Of a DNA stretch of 64,000 nucleotides, positions 15,101 to 28,026 are shown in pieces. How positions within the stretch are numbered: the first letter of the stretch is position 1; each line of letters opens with the position of its first letter. The notes under the pieces are model-generated. The model searched no databases. It was not told the DNA's origin and saw only the letters and a program-made list of their open reading frames with translations. Origin of the DNA: Aldrovandia affinis (taxonomy: Eukaryota > Chordata > Actinopteri > Notacanthiformes > Halosauridae). The stretch covers positions 8,525,501 to 8,589,500 of the forward strand of contig JAINUG010000005.1 of NCBI GenBank assembly GCA_029706075.1, in the 5' to 3' direction. A program made the translations under genes and the position numbers.

Positions 15101-16200
15101 AAAGTGCAGTTTTTTCTTGGAAAAATCCAATGGAGCAAGGACATAGACCTTCAAATGAGATGAAATACAGCTCAAGTTGAAGGGCGTAAATAATCATAGA
15201 AACAGTTTGTCTACATATTTGGAAAAATGATGTGTATATGTACATATACACATAAATATTTATTTGATACAATTACTATATATTATAACATATATTGTCA
15301 TTGAATAGGGCAGAGGCAAGCCTTAGGATATGAACATTAATTTTTAGGTAAAATCAGATGGTTGGGAACCACAGCAGCCAATTGATAAGCATGGAAGCAG
15401 GGGTATGCAGCTGAAGGCCATTAAGAATTGTATGAGACAAAGACACACTTCAGTTTGGCATTTCAAGCAACACTTGAACTTTATACTCCCATGACTCTCT
15501 ACTGAAATCCGCAGCAGGACTAAACTCTAAAGCCAAGACTCCCTCAGGCTAGGGCAGGCTCTATGGCCGCTCCAACAGTCCATAAGGGCAGGCCAGTCCT
15601 GCAGAACAATGACATATTCATATAACCGCTAGTTATGTGGGCCAATTATGTCAATAAAGATAGGAAATAGCAGATAACCTGTGGTACAAATGGTACAAAG
15701 AACTACACAGACACTACTATTGATGCATGTTTCAGTAAAACACAATGGTGATGCAAAGGGCAACATTTTTGATTCCAGAGGCAAGTAAATATATTCAGCA
15801 AAATAGGCTACAATTAATTTACAACAAGCTACTCGGTCCACTGTGGTTAGGTTTGGATAGTTATTAAGCCCATGAGGGCTCTCTTTTTTTTAAAGCAATT
15901 GAAAAGCCCTTTCCTCTCTTGTATGCTCTGATTTCATGCATTTATTCAGTATTGACATAGAATTTATTCCAGAATAAATCACTTCCTCTGTGGCGGCCCG
16001 AAGAATTCCTCACACCCTGAGAGAAGCTGCCAGTTTGCATGGGGAACAAAAACAACAACAACAACAACAACAAAACGGTAAACTATACCAGAAATAGATT
16101 GATCCCTGCAGACCAAGTAAACTCTTTCTCAGTGCATTTATAATTCATGAATCTACCATTACCTACTGTTTTATGTGTATATGCCACCCCCCTCCTACCT

Positions 16201-16201
<1 letters not shown>

Positions 16202-16237
<36 letters not shown>
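16202..16237. repeat. (CA)n microsatellite
   Basis: About eighteen uninterrupted CA units. Confidence 0.95.
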
Positions 16238-16240
<3 letters not shown>

Positions 16241-16599
16241 CTTAAATCGGCCACATGGTGCCATAGTCAGGGGAAAATGAACGTCTGCAGCACAAAGCAT
16301 ATTTCGACAGAGGCTCATCTTCAACTGAGCTCCTGTTTAACTCCCGTGTTAATGACAGGTCCACATGCGGTCACGTTTGATTGGAAAGCCCAGAGGGACG
16401 GGTCCACACCAGTCACAAGGGCATTGTTAGTGTCTTCAGGATGGCCAAGAAGAATGGCTGATTATGCAACTACAGCCTCTGATACTACTAGGAATTCTAT
16501 TTGAATAACTAACAGAACAGCTGTTTGCTGGGCACCACCATGCAGCGCGGCATACACAGTTATGCTAATTCAGGCAGTGTTTCCCTTCAAGTTAGCTCT

Positions 16600-17560
16600 G
16601 AGTCATTAGAGCACACAACTAGCCCGGATCCTTCTGTCTAACTAATAATTGGCCATTATTGATATTAATTACCATTTTTGCACCCTCTCTCCCTTTTGTT
16701 GACCCAGTATCTGTTGGTAAATCTAATCAGTGTGGTCTATTAAGGCACTGAAATACGGGAGACCCTACAGAAGTCACGAGCCATTCATCAAAAAAGAAAC
16801 ACAAGGCCAATTAACTAGAGGGGCAGACAGTTGTCTTGATTCGCTGTTGACTACTTCTTGATCACCATTATAAATTGCTAATAGGGTAGAAACCGCTAAG
16901 CAGGGAGTCTGTAGGGGGCCTGCTATTGCACACTCCCTGCCTGGTGACAGGTGAGGGAGGCCAGTGATGGCCTTATTGATGCGGCCTGCCCATCACTCGC
17001 ATTTATTGTGAAGCCTCATGATGTCACAGCTGATCCCTTCCTGCTGCGAGTCAATCAAATTAATTAGGGCCCTGAAATTCTGTGCCATCGTTTTGCAGCA
17101 TGCAAATGACCTGCAATTTGAGGCTGAAAGACAATGAAGTAAATATTCAGCCCCCACAGCCGGACTTGACATACAGCAGTCTCCTGCATCATTTTATAAT
17201 AAGGGCTGAAGCAAAAGGGTTTTTTATGGCTTCAGATCAAGAGATCATAATAGAAGCATATTGACAGATTTTTTTTCTCTCTCAATGCTCTGAGGGACCT
17301 GCAGTAGCAGGAAAATATATCAAAAGCCTATCATCAGTGCTTGGATCTCGCGTGTAAAATCAATAGGAGCCATAGATGGCTTGAGTTTTCACAGTTCTCC
17401 TCCGTCATAAGAGTGCATCCTACAGTACTGCGCCTCGGGAGACGTTTGTAACTTAGCAACCACGAGGTTTTCACCGATTAGCTACACTGTATAGCTATCA
17501 AAGCAATTATTCACAGTTGCCTTTTGTTCCAAAGGATCGAGGTAACTGAACATGATATGG
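16600..17560. promoter_or_regulatory. Candidate enhancer-like conserved non-coding element
   Basis: Repeat-free stretch with a dense mix of developmental-factor words. TCAATCAAATTAATTAG lies at 17,051-17,067 (PBX/homeodomain-like). An exact ATGCAAAT octamer lies at 17,100-17,107 and TTTTATGG, a HOX13-type word, at 17,222-17,229. No coding frame is supported. The region lies where tetrapod HOXD enhancers sit relative to lunapark. Function and conservation are inference. Confidence 0.35.
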
Positions 17561-18247
17561 TAGGAGGTTAATTAACACCCATGAGTTTGTTAATTGCCTC
17601 TTAGCATTACAATCGCGTCTTCTGGCTGGAATCGCTCTCCAACCCCCTTTAACTCCCTTCTTAAGCCACGTAAGCTATGAAAGCAAAGGTTGTTTTTAAC
17701 CCTTGACTTCACCGCAAACACTACTACCACCCCAAACTTTCCGTTGTGGACATTACTAACCACTACACTGTAGCCCCACATGATTAATTGTGTTGGTTCA
17801 ACAAATGCATATCAAATCATGAATACTGTTTTCAAATATTATTTGAACTTAAAACTTAACCTTTGGGACACTCAGAGATCATTGGTTGTTGCTACCCATC
17901 TACTAGGCCTACCTTAGGTACAGTACCCTCCAAAATTATTCACACCTATTCTATTGATATATTATTTAAAAAAGGTTTTATCAAATAAACAATACAGGTA
18001 AGGAGCAATATTGTATGCTCCTAAAAAATTACATTATTTTATATTAATACAATTGCTTTTTTTTTTAATAAGTCATTTTTCCCAAAAAGAAGTCACAATT
18101 GTTCACACCTCTGTTTTCAGTACTTTGAGCATCCTCCCCTCAGAAGGATAACATTACAGAGTCATCTTCTATAGTGTTTTATGAGATTTGTGAACCTATT
18201 GTTGAACCATTCCTCCAAGTTCTGCGCTTATGAACTGCCCTCTTCAA

Positions 18248-18472
18248 TTAAAACCACAAATTTTCGACCAGGTTCAAGTCTGAAGACTGAGATGGCCATT
18301 GCAAAACAGTAATTTTGTTGGCTGTTAACAATTTCTTGGTTGAGTTTAAGGTATTCTTGGGATCATTGTCTTGCTGAAAGATCAGTTTGCGGGCAAGTTT
18401 CAGCTTCCGCCAGAGGGAACCAGGTTTTTGTCCAAATGTATTGATACCTGGACAAAAACAACATAACATCAA
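18248..18472 (-). pseudogene. Tc1 transposase fragment of the outer element
   Basis: This minus-strand frame of 74 residues contains [10 protein letters not shown] (second catalytic Asp) and LQWPSQSSDLNLVENLWF (catalytic Glu), with the spacing normal for a DDE Tc1 transposase. The N-terminal helix-turn-helix part and the first catalytic Asp are not in frame with it. Confidence 0.75.
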
Positions 18473-18902
18473 AGATCAACTATATATTTCACTGCAGATA
18501 TGATGTTCTTTTCAACATAAGCTTCCTTCTTCCGACACCAAACCCACCGCTGCTGTGCATGGCTAAAAAGCTCGTTTTTGGTCTCATCTGACTACAACAC
18601 CCGGTTCCAATCAGTTTCAATGTTGTTTAGCAAACTACAGATGCTTATTTTTGTTGATTGCCCTCAATAGAGGCTTTTTTGACAACCCTTCCAAAAAGCC
18701 TATTGGCATGGAGGTGGTAATCGTAGATTTGGAGACTTTGTGTCTTCAAATGCAACCAAGATGCAACCACCCTTGTCCCTTGGATTTGTCATTGCCTCCA
18801 AATCCATCTGCCTCACTGTGCATGGCAGGTTTAAGTTGCCACTGTTACAGTTGCTTTATTCTTCTTAAAACCAGGGTAGATGACAAATGAATTTTACATG
18901 TA

Positions 18903-20883
18903 CAGTACTGTGCAAAAGTCGTAGGCCACCTAAGAAAATTATGTTTAAAGCTATTTCTATGGGCAGTATGTGTTTATTTTCCTGGAAAACCACTATATAA
19001 CATTAGTATATAACACAAGTAAACATGAATAAAATAAAAAGTAACAAGAATTTATTGTGTTTTCCAAAATGTTATTGATATCTTGTGAGATGGCTAGAAG
19101 AAAATAGGTTTGGTTCCCAAACCTGTCCTCAAGGCACTCCAGCCATTCCATGTATTTTGTTTAGTTTGACAGACATAAAATTTGAGTTTTGAATCAACAA
19201 GGCAATTCTCAGGGAGCAATCGCCTGCCTAACTGGATTTCCAAGATGTGATGTTCAAGCTGTCATAAAGAAATTTGAAGAAACTGGGCAAGTTGAAGACA
19301 GAAGCACACAGTGGAAGAAACAAAAAGCTGTCTTCATCTGATGAACAGTACTTAAACGTCACTTCCTTGAGGGACAGAAGGACATTTTTCAATCAGAAGG
19401 ATTGCAATACGCGAAAGGCCATAAAGCATGGAGCGACAACCAGTGGCAGAGAGTCTTATGGAGCGATGAGTGCAAATTTGAAATGTTTGGTTCACAAAGA
19501 TGCCAGTATGTCAGAAGAAGTGTTGGCGAGAAGTACATTGATGTCTGTCTGCAGCCTTCTGTGGCTTCTCTCTGTCATCGTCTGTGGGGGCATTTCAGCC
19601 AACAGTGTAGGGGATCTGGTAAAAATTGATGGAATTATGAATGCTGAGAAATATAAACAGATCTTGATTCATTATGCTGTACCTTCGGGAAAATGACAGA
19701 TTGGTAAAAACTTATTTCAGCACAATTACAACCCCAAACACACTGCAAACACGGTTAAAAGACCTCCTTGGAGGGGAAGTGTGCAGATGGAACACTCACA
19801 GTATTAGATTGGCCACCTCAGAGCCCCAACCTCAACATAATTGAAGCTGTGTGGGATCACTTGGACAGGGAGAAGAACAAAACGCAGCCAAAGTCAAAAG
19901 AAGACTTAAGACAAATTCTGCATGAAGCTTGGAAGAATTTACCACAGGACTATTTGAAGAGTTCATACGCAAAACCGATAAACGCCATTCCTGCCAAATC
20001 TAAACCAAACAAGCCGTGATTGAGATCACAGTGCTGTCTTTGCGATTTAAAAATAATTTTGTTGCAAGACTTGGTCTTATGCTCTATGTACAGTTATTCA
20101 ACATTTTGTTGCAGAAATCGATACACCCCATGCCCTCTTGTGAGCACAAACCGAGATATCCACTACTGTATTTTATCCTTTAAAAGACACAACGTACTAA
20201 ATTCGCACAACCACGCAGTACAATTTAGAACAGGGACCTACAAAGCAAAAAAGTATAAGATTGGTCTTTTCACCATAATATCAGGGCAGAGAAGGAATGC
20301 AGTCCCCCACTACCAGAAATTATGCAGTAAAGATTCCCACATTTGCTAAATTTGCAGTGGTCAGCACAACTGAAGTGCAATGGCATGTCTTGCTCTGGGT
20401 GAACCAATTTTAATTTAGCAAAAAATCGGATTGTGGATTTATCTGCTTTTGACACAAAACAAAATGAAAAATATCAAATTATATATTTATTTTTAAATGT
20501 AGATTTTTGGACATCTGGCTTTCTGTTACTTTGCTTACATCCATTTAGGTTCACCCTTTTTGGAATTGATAAGCTATACCAAGAAAGCACAATAAAAAAA
20601 TATTGATTTATTGAAACTCTTTTGTGAACTCTTCATTTGAAAAAATTGCATGACAGTCTACCAAAGCAAATTGTTTAAGTTTTGCATCCTAATGGTGGCC
20701 TCACAAAATATGGACTAGTTTTAGAAACACAATAAGTTTTTGTTACTTTTCATTGTATTAAGTTTTCTTTGTGTTTACTTCAATGTTATAGTAGTGTTTT
20801 TCAACCGAATAAACACTTACTGCTCAGATAAATGGCTTTAATTTGATTTTTTCAGAGTGGCCTAAGACTTTTGCACAGTACTG
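18903..20883 (+). mobile_element. Complete-ended Tc1-like transposon nested in the outer Tc1
   Basis: Both ends are present: CAGTACTGTGCAAAAGTC from 18,903 and its inverse ending at 20,883, each flanked by TA. Similarity between the ends continues for about 120 bp. At 1,981 bp it is longer than the usual ~1.6 kb. It carries a plus-strand transposase with frameshifts. The insertion site is inside the outer Tc1, so it is younger than its host element. Confidence 0.88.
19200..20019 (+). pseudogene. Broken Tc1 transposase of the nested element
   Basis: Recognisable blocks occur in order but in different frames. First comes a helix-turn-helix-like start (about 19,205-19,290). Next is WQRVLWSDECKFEMFG with the first catalytic Asp (about 19,444-19,490), then a NPKHTANTV-like block near the second Asp (about 19,730). 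Last is LDWPPQSPNLNIIEAVWDHL with the catalytic Glu (19,804-19,863). The C-terminal frame ends in a stop at 20,017-20,019. At least two frameshifts make it inactive. Confidence 0.8.
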
Positions 20884-21221
20884 TATGTTACCTAATTTTT
20901 ACATCCCAGTAAAACAAGAAGGCATGCGAGGCCACAATACAGTTCCCTAAGCTTGAGATTAACTTAAAAAGTAGCATGTTAATGCAAATTTATTTTTGGT
21001 GTATTTTATTTCAAATAATAGTTAGGGGTGTGAATAATTGTGGCATATCTTTTGGGGGAAATGAATCACATGGTAAACAAAATATTTTTCTCTGAGCAAT
21101 TGTATTAGTATAAAATAATACAATTATAGCATACAATATAACTCATTACCTATATTGTATATTTTATACAGCTTTCTTTACTCATCTTTATCAAGGATGT
21201 GAATCATTTTGGAGAGTGCAT

Positions 21222-22130
21222 TTTGCATTTTCCTCATCTGACGACTGCTACAGACCCAAATCCAAGATGCAAACAGCAATGTGCTCCATCCTTAACATTA
21301 AAAGTCCAAACTAAAATGTATTAGCTACTCATATTTACCGACAGAGCACGTTACTATTAGATTGCATAGGGCCTGCTTTAATTAGTAATTCTATTTTTTA
21401 CTTTTTCCTCTCTATTTTGGTTAGTCTGCTTTTCACTTATCCAATACTAGATTTTATTTCTTATTGTTGTGGGTCGTTAGAACAATTTACGTAGGCTATA
21501 TTGTTTAGACAGATTTACTTTCCTTTTTCCTCAGGAGCGTAATTATTTAACGGTCCGTGTTTAGACATTTACAAATGAAAGCCAAATACAACTAATGGCC
21601 TAATTAAACGTGTCTAATTTTGCCGGTGTTGTTCGAAGAACAAATACAAAAATTAGGTCGTGCACCATCAATCTTCTTGCAGAGATATACATTCCTGTTT
21701 GAAGAAATTAGCGAGTAATATTTACAGAAACCGTAGCATCTGGTCAGCACGTCCTTCTGTTGAGTTCGCTGTTCATTCCCCTGCGCGCGCTTCCCCTCGC
21801 GTCTGACGGAAGATGTCTGCCCCATCATGGCTAGGTACGAGGAAGGAGTAACAGTGAGATGAATGACATTAAGCTGCGCAAAATATGACGAAATTTCAAA
21901 AGACTATGAATTATGGTCCACAGTCGTGAACTTGACCTATTAAAATTGCAATAATAAAATAGAATAATTTAAAACAAGTAAGTGTGTGGAAAAAAAGTTT
22001 AAATCCGTGTAAATTGTGATATTCTACTCATAGATTAGATCCCATTTCTACATCATGCCAAATATGTATTGGCATCTTCTCTTTAAATAAGAAATACATG
22101 AAAATCAGCTACATTTAGCATTTGAATCAG
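21222..22130. other. Intergenic, nothing recognised
   Basis: AT-rich sequence with no gene or repeat I can identify. Confidence 0.4.
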
Positions 22131-22136
22131 ATGCAA

Positions 22137-22226
22137 GTTGTTCCAAACCCGGCTGCGCCAGTCCGCCAGAAGCCCCAATCGGGAGCAGCATTTGGCTGTC
22201 CACCCCAGAGGGACAGAGAGCCGGCA
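22137..22226 (-). repeat. Fragment of the dispersed repeat seen at 31.8-32.5 kb
   Basis: The reverse complement shares with 31,995-32,110 the sequence GACAGCCAAATG, then a C/G-rich block, a CGGGTTTGGAAC end and a GCCGGCTC segment, in the same order. Relative to that copy it lies in the opposite orientation and is truncated. Confidence 0.6.
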
Positions 22227-22299
22227 TGAGCTCGCCGAAGAACAGCAGGACAACCTAATAAACATAGTTGGGTGAGTTCCGTCTCGGAACAGGCAAACA

Positions 22300-23950
22300 T
22301 TACCTCAAACATTGCTAATGCCTCCAGGTATTAGCCTGGCCCATGGAGGTGGGTGGTGAATTCGTGGGGGGGGTAAATTGAAAAAATAGAGGGTATAATT
22401 GGCTACCAAATTATGATAAAAACGGAAAAAAAAAAGAAGAAAAAAAGTTTAAAAGATGTCAATGTAAGGTTGATGGTAAAACTTGCAATATTGGTATGTA
22501 CGGTGCGATTGTGACATATTTGGTCATTTATTTCAGCTTACTCCACAACCAGAAAAACACTTTACTTCCTGATAAAGACAAGCAACCCTGATCCTGGAGT
22601 GGAAATCCCCTCTCACGAATGGTGAAATGCTGAGTATTTTGAGCACGTGGTCATTGTCTCAACATAACCTAAAAACTTAATAATGAATCCAATTATGTCA
22701 TTATGGTCTGGTATAGAAGAAAAACCAGACACACCTCTGGCATCCAAGGACCATAACTGTCTATCTCTGAGGCTTTTAATGACATCCCAACATGTTTCTT
22801 TTAGTTGTAATGTTTAACTTGTAATTTGATCAGTTGCATTCAGTAGATTATTTTATTGTTCCAATTACAAATGTGTTTTTCACATTCAAGGGATTGTTTC
22901 ATTCACAAATTCTGTGTTTTATGTTCATGTTTCTATTTGTAAAATGACAAATTACATGGCAAATGATCCACAATGATTCATTAAAAGCAAAGGAATAACA
23001 TATATTTCTGATCTATTTAAAAAAATTACACAAATTCAGAGTTACATTGTAATTATAATTTGCACTCCCCCAGTTTAATAGGAGTATCCTGGCTGTGTCA
23101 CTGTTGCTTTGCATAGATTTTATTAGTGTTGGAGGTAGCTGCTGTTTCAGTGTTGTAGTTAATACATGCTCTTCAGAGTGAAGCCTCCCCCTAGAGCATA
23201 GCTCTCAGAGCCCAATTACAAGTTCCATCATCAATCATAAGTATTATTTATTCAGTAAAATGAATTGCTAATTAATAACTGATGAGCATTACGGCCTTGA
23301 ATACTGTAAAGCTATTAATTATGCTTTGCAGTTTGGGAATATGTCTGTAAAGGGCTACCTGGCAAATTTTCACAGCAATTACTACCGCTGCATTCCAGGG
23401 TTTACGTCTATGAGGATGACAGTATTAACTACCCCCCACCCCCACCCCCACCACAAGGTTTATTGAGATCATTACAATCATGAGTACTGCAGTGCAGTGG
23501 CTTCACAACAGCATTAGCAACAGTGTTTGCATGTTCTGGGCACCCGATGCAGGGGTGAAGTAGATGAGAGTTTGAGTAAAACCAAGCCAAGTTCAATGTC
23601 TTTATTGATGAGGCTCCATTATTGGCCATCCTTGCCCGGTGGGTGGCTGTGGACTCTCACACAAGGTCTCAGGCCCTCTGAGATTAACTTTAGCTAACGG
23701 ATTCTGTTTTGTGCATTCATGTGCACACTGACATGGCTGACTGTCTGCTTACAGGCGTAGTTTCACTCCATTCTTTGATACTGCATGCAACATAGGCTAT
23801 GACTCATAGCTGATCTTGATATGAAACAGTTGTGTTTGATATTACAGCAGCGCATGACCCAGTCATGTTTGGCAAATGAAATAAACAGTCAATGTACACT
23901 GTGAAACAGATAAAAGATGTTAGCCACAATCAAAACTGAAGCTTTTGTTC
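22300..23950. other. Intergenic, no gene recognised
   Basis: AT-rich unique-looking sequence with a G-rich patch near 22,360 and a C-rich run near 23,431-23,452. No coding signal or element is recognised. Confidence 0.4.
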
Positions 23951-23964
23951 CCATTTCATTATAT

Positions 23965-24325
23965 CTCATCTCATCTCATTGTCTAAGCCGCTTATTCCTG
24001 GTCAGGGTCGCAGGGGGGCTGGAGCCTATCCCAGCATGCATAGGGGCGAGAGGCAGGAATAAACCCTGGACAGGTCGCCAATCCATCGCAGGGCACACAC
24101 ACACCATTCACTCACACACTCATACCTACGGGCAATTTAGACTCTCCAATTAGGCTAACGTGCAAGTCTTCGGACTGTGGGAGGAAACCGGAGTACCCGG
24201 AGGAAACCCACGCGGACACGGGGAGAACATGCAAACTCCACATAGAAAGGCCCCCGGCCTGGATATGAACCCGAGACCTTCTTGCTGTGAGGCGACAGTG
24301 CTATCCACTGCACCACCGTGCCGCC
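23965..24325 (-). mobile_element. tRNA-derived SINE with perfect target duplication
   Basis: On the minus strand the 5' end (24,325) reads as a pol III promoter: a box-A-like GTGGTGCAGTGGATAGC and a box-B-like GGTTCATATCC. A ~270-bp body follows and the 3' end consists of GAGAT repeats. The 361-bp body is flanked by the identical 14-bp direct repeat CCATTTCATTATAT at 23,951-23,964 and 24,326-24,339. Intact duplications indicate a fairly recent retroposition. It is a very widespread teleost repeat; I do not assign a family name. Confidence 0.88.
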
Positions 24326-24339
24326 CCATTTCATTATAT

Positions 24340-26140
24340 TAAGTCTATAAATTGCATTTTTAAGTTAAGGTAATCCAAAAGTGAAATAATTATATAACAC
24401 AGAGGTAACTGAGACTTGGTTTGTGGTGTGATTTCTTTTTCAGGGGATATTTTTCAGAATTTACAGGAACACACTCAACTGAGGTCAGAGGACAAGGACA
24501 TACTTTTTACTGACTCCTGAAACAATTAAATACAAACCCATTGATAATAGAGTTGTGTTCCACTCTGATACGGTCAATGCAATGCCCCCCTCAGTCCAGG
24601 AGCACTGTATTATTAATCAGTGTGTCAATTTTTGCATTTTTAACATTTTAAATTGTTTCAATTTCAAAAGCAATTACAATTAGGAAGGATAATGAAAGTG
24701 CCTTATGCACAAATGTTGTGGCATTTTGATTGTCATCAAAATTAAAAATTGTTAGATAAATTGTAAGATAAAAATCGCAGAGAAGGGTATCCTTTAGACT
24801 GGGTCTTCTTTGCTCCATCCTCAAATAATTATGGTATGTACACACATCGTAGATTTAATTATGGTTTAAACTAATTGACTTTATTCTGCATTTTTAATCT
24901 TGGGGGTTAATTTAAATTCCTCTGCCTAACTCTTGACCAGCTGTTGCGGAGAACTACTGTCCCACACGCCTGCCAATAATGTGTTTTCTGCTGGTCTATG
25001 CAGGAAATTGATTGATTTGTCTTGAAATTAAGCTTGTATTCTGCAGAAAGACTATACATTCAGAATATTAACAGTGAATATGTAGATGAGAAGATTAATT
25101 GCAAAGAGTGATCATTAGGTTAATATGCAGGCCTCACATGTTCAATGGTCTTGTGCTGCCTACCCAACATCTTCCTTACCTTCCTGATGATTTTAACCTT
25201 GGGTCAAGGCATAGGTTGTCCATATATGAATACGGATAATTGTCTTATTCTCATTCGGAAACACAGCCTAATAGGTAAATTGTGAAATAGATACAGAGGG
25301 AGTCAAACTGATGATAAAGAACCATGAAAAGGTATAATTCTTGCCATAAAAATCAGTGAAGCAGCTCTTTAATTTATTCATTGTTACAATTCAGCACAAA
25401 TTTTGCACATTTGTGGCACTTTTTTGCATAACTTCATCTAGCAAACTCTATCTGCAACAAACAGAGATGGATTGAGTCATGCATGGCTGTTTAAGCTATC
25501 CAGAGTAGAGGTAATAAATGGGCATGACTGTAATGCTGAATTGCAGCTCAGTATCTTAATCTCTTATACTGCTCTCTTTATTTGTGACAACACATTAAGC
25601 CAAGTGCTTGCCATCCACCATTTCCTTTTTTTTGCCTGAAATCACAGAACAGCAGCACGTTCTCAGAAAAGTAGTTCCGGAACATATTTTTCTCTTGGGA
25701 ATGCACCACACTACATGCTCCACACTTTGACCAACATCATAAAATGAAGATGTGCAGTAAAACAGACACATATTTTGTTCTTGCCATTTCAGGTCAGAAA
25801 AAAATGTTTCAGTCCTATGAAGATTCAGGACAATATGACGCCACATCTTACCCCAGCATTGATATATTTTTGTATATGTATTTGTTACTGGTATTTCCTT
25901 GTCCCTGTAACCCCACATTCATACAGTCATCCACGCCCCACAGCATCACCTGATTGTATTAATATAGCACATTTAACAAAGTGTATGTAACGGACTAAAA
26001 TAGCTTTTGTGTAGATGGTTATCTGGCATAGCATGACATGATGCACTGTGACCCCTAGCTGCAACCCCACAGAGTATGGAATGTGTCGAGGGACGGGCTG
26101 TATTTGATAGAAATATAACCCCCCTGCCTGGGCATCCAAA
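24340..26140. other. Intergenic, nothing recognised
   Basis: AT-rich unique-looking sequence. Short open frames here do not resemble known proteins. Confidence 0.4.
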
Positions 26141-26149
26141 AGACAGTCA

Positions 26150-27300
26150 TAGTTTTCAATCTGCGTGGTTATGAAGCGCCCACAAATGACATTTACGAGG
26201 GCTGAGCAGTGGCTGAATTACTCAGGTTAAACGCAGCTTCCCTTGGAGCCCCCAGGCGAGGGGAGAGCCTTGTCCAAATGTTAATTGAGATGGGCAAAAT
26301 GAAGGGGATGCCACAAAAGAATGCAAACTTCTCCGCCCAATTTTAACACCCAGAGAAGTTTTTATTTCCGCAGGGCAAAAGATGCAGAGATTGATTTGTG
26401 GATTAGTTCGTTCTTTTTTTTCTGAGCCATTTAATAGAAATAATGTATGGAAGCAATCTAGCAACAGACATTTTGGAAAATCTATTTGAGATCATTTCGG
26501 CTGAAGCCCTGGCAGTTTGTCTTCTGAAGGGAGAGGAGCAAAGGATAATTGTCTTCAGTCTAGTAAAACACAGAATAACTGCCATCACACTTGAGTGAGC
26601 TTATAGCCAGCCAGTCCCAGGGCCTCCAGAAGATAGAGCAGTTAATGTTCCCTTTTATTTTAGAGGATATGTCACTTGTATCACAGATTTATACCATGAT
26701 ACAGCAATTTCGTCCAAACAGATGGATAATGGTGTCAGAGAAAAAAAGCCCTGTTGTTATTGAGTTCAGCGCAGATTGTTTAGAGAGAAGCTCATATTGA
26801 GCAGATCCTCATGTACTCTCTGCTCTTAATCTCCCTAACCTCAATGGTATTAAATTTCATCATTTTTGTTTGAAGGAGGAAAATTTGGCTGTAATGGTTT
26901 CCTAATAGTGAAGGCAGAGGGTAGAAATGCAGGGACCCTGGTATGCAGCGCTGCTATAAGCACTGCTGATTTATAGGGCTCTTTATGACAGAAAGGAAAA
27001 TGATCTGCTGCAGGTATAAATCAGGTGAAGAGTAGGAAATTGAACTTAGATATCATCTTGTCAGACGCTTAATGCTCTTCCTCCTGTCACATTCGATAGG
27101 ACCAATTTGGAGAATCCTGCAGAGGTAAAAAGAAGACAATTAACAGTGACAGTGCAGTAATAGATGAAGCCATAAGATGAACCTGCTGGCTGTAGGATGC
27201 TTTGTATGATTTCCGCATGAGGTACTGCCAGGGGTGTGTATAAGTCAGAGCCTACCATTCCCCATTTCCAACCAGGATGCAGGACAATGTGCCGATTAGC
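26150..27300. promoter_or_regulatory. Candidate conserved non-coding block
   Basis: About 1.1 kb without recognisable repeats and with balanced base composition, containing words such as TTTATAGGGCTC and GATTTATACC and several ATTA cores. It contrasts with the AT-rich, microsatellite-bearing DNA on either side. There is no coding frame. The regulatory role is inferred from composition and from position 3' of lunapark. Confidence 0.28.
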
Positions 27301-28026
27301 TTCGTTTAGGTTGTTTTTTTCCCTCCAGTTGTTAACTGGATTACCCTCACTCTTGTGATATCCAGAATAAAAAATTGCAATTACTTGATATTTTTTTTAC
27401 AAGTTGACATTGGAAAAAAAAGGGTTGAGGGTGTGGGGGTATTTGTTGTTTGGGTAAATCTACAGTTCTGTTCCTCATTGATTTCCAATGCCTCAGCCGT
27501 TCACAGGCTCTTTACTGCCACCTCCTATGCAGTCAATATTCAGGAAATATTTATTCAGGGTTTCAGATATTATGCAAAGAGCCTGCCCTGCCATGGATGT
27601 GCTTTAAATCGCCAAACCATTTAAAAAGAGGGGTCGGAGGTTAAATGGGATGAATATCGTTGTGAAATAGGATGAACAAAACAACCTCCCATCTCCCTGA
27701 GGCCTTTTCAATGTCACCTCTTTATAATTGAAAAAAAAAAAAAAAAAAACAGGAGAGATTCTCACAGAAAAACAAAATACAATCAGGGGACAATCATTCA
27801 GGGTATCTGTTTAGTGTCTTCTATCAATACTGTTTCCAACTCGGAGTGTAATATTCAGAACAAAAGGCTCAAAGCCGACAGCTGAGAGAGAGAGATTCTG
27901 TCTGGGAGCGTCTGTGTCCTTGAAAGTAGGATCCAAGTACATGTGTTTGGTTTCATCTCTCGACACTACTGTTGCACCGAATGGCAGACATTTTTAAATG
28001 TATATGTATATATATATATATATATT

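Larger units (their letters stand above)
9112..16170. other. Intergenic block, no gene recognised
   Basis: No frame here resembles a known protein. The block contains the regulatory candidate at 10,200-10,870 and a local duplication at 11,954-12,170. It also holds an AAC microsatellite near 16,050-16,073. The remainder is AT-rich unique-looking sequence. Confidence 0.45.
17921..21220 (-). mobile_element. Tc1-like transposon (outer), split by a second Tc1
   Basis: The left terminus at 17,921 (CAGTACCCTCCAAAATTATT) is matched in inverse by the right end near 21,180-21,220. A TA precedes the left end, and the right end has lost its last bases. The transposase reads on the minus strand and is broken. 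The continuous sequence is interrupted at 18,901-20,885 by a complete Tc1 of another family. Without the insert the element is about 1.3 kb. Confidence 0.8.
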
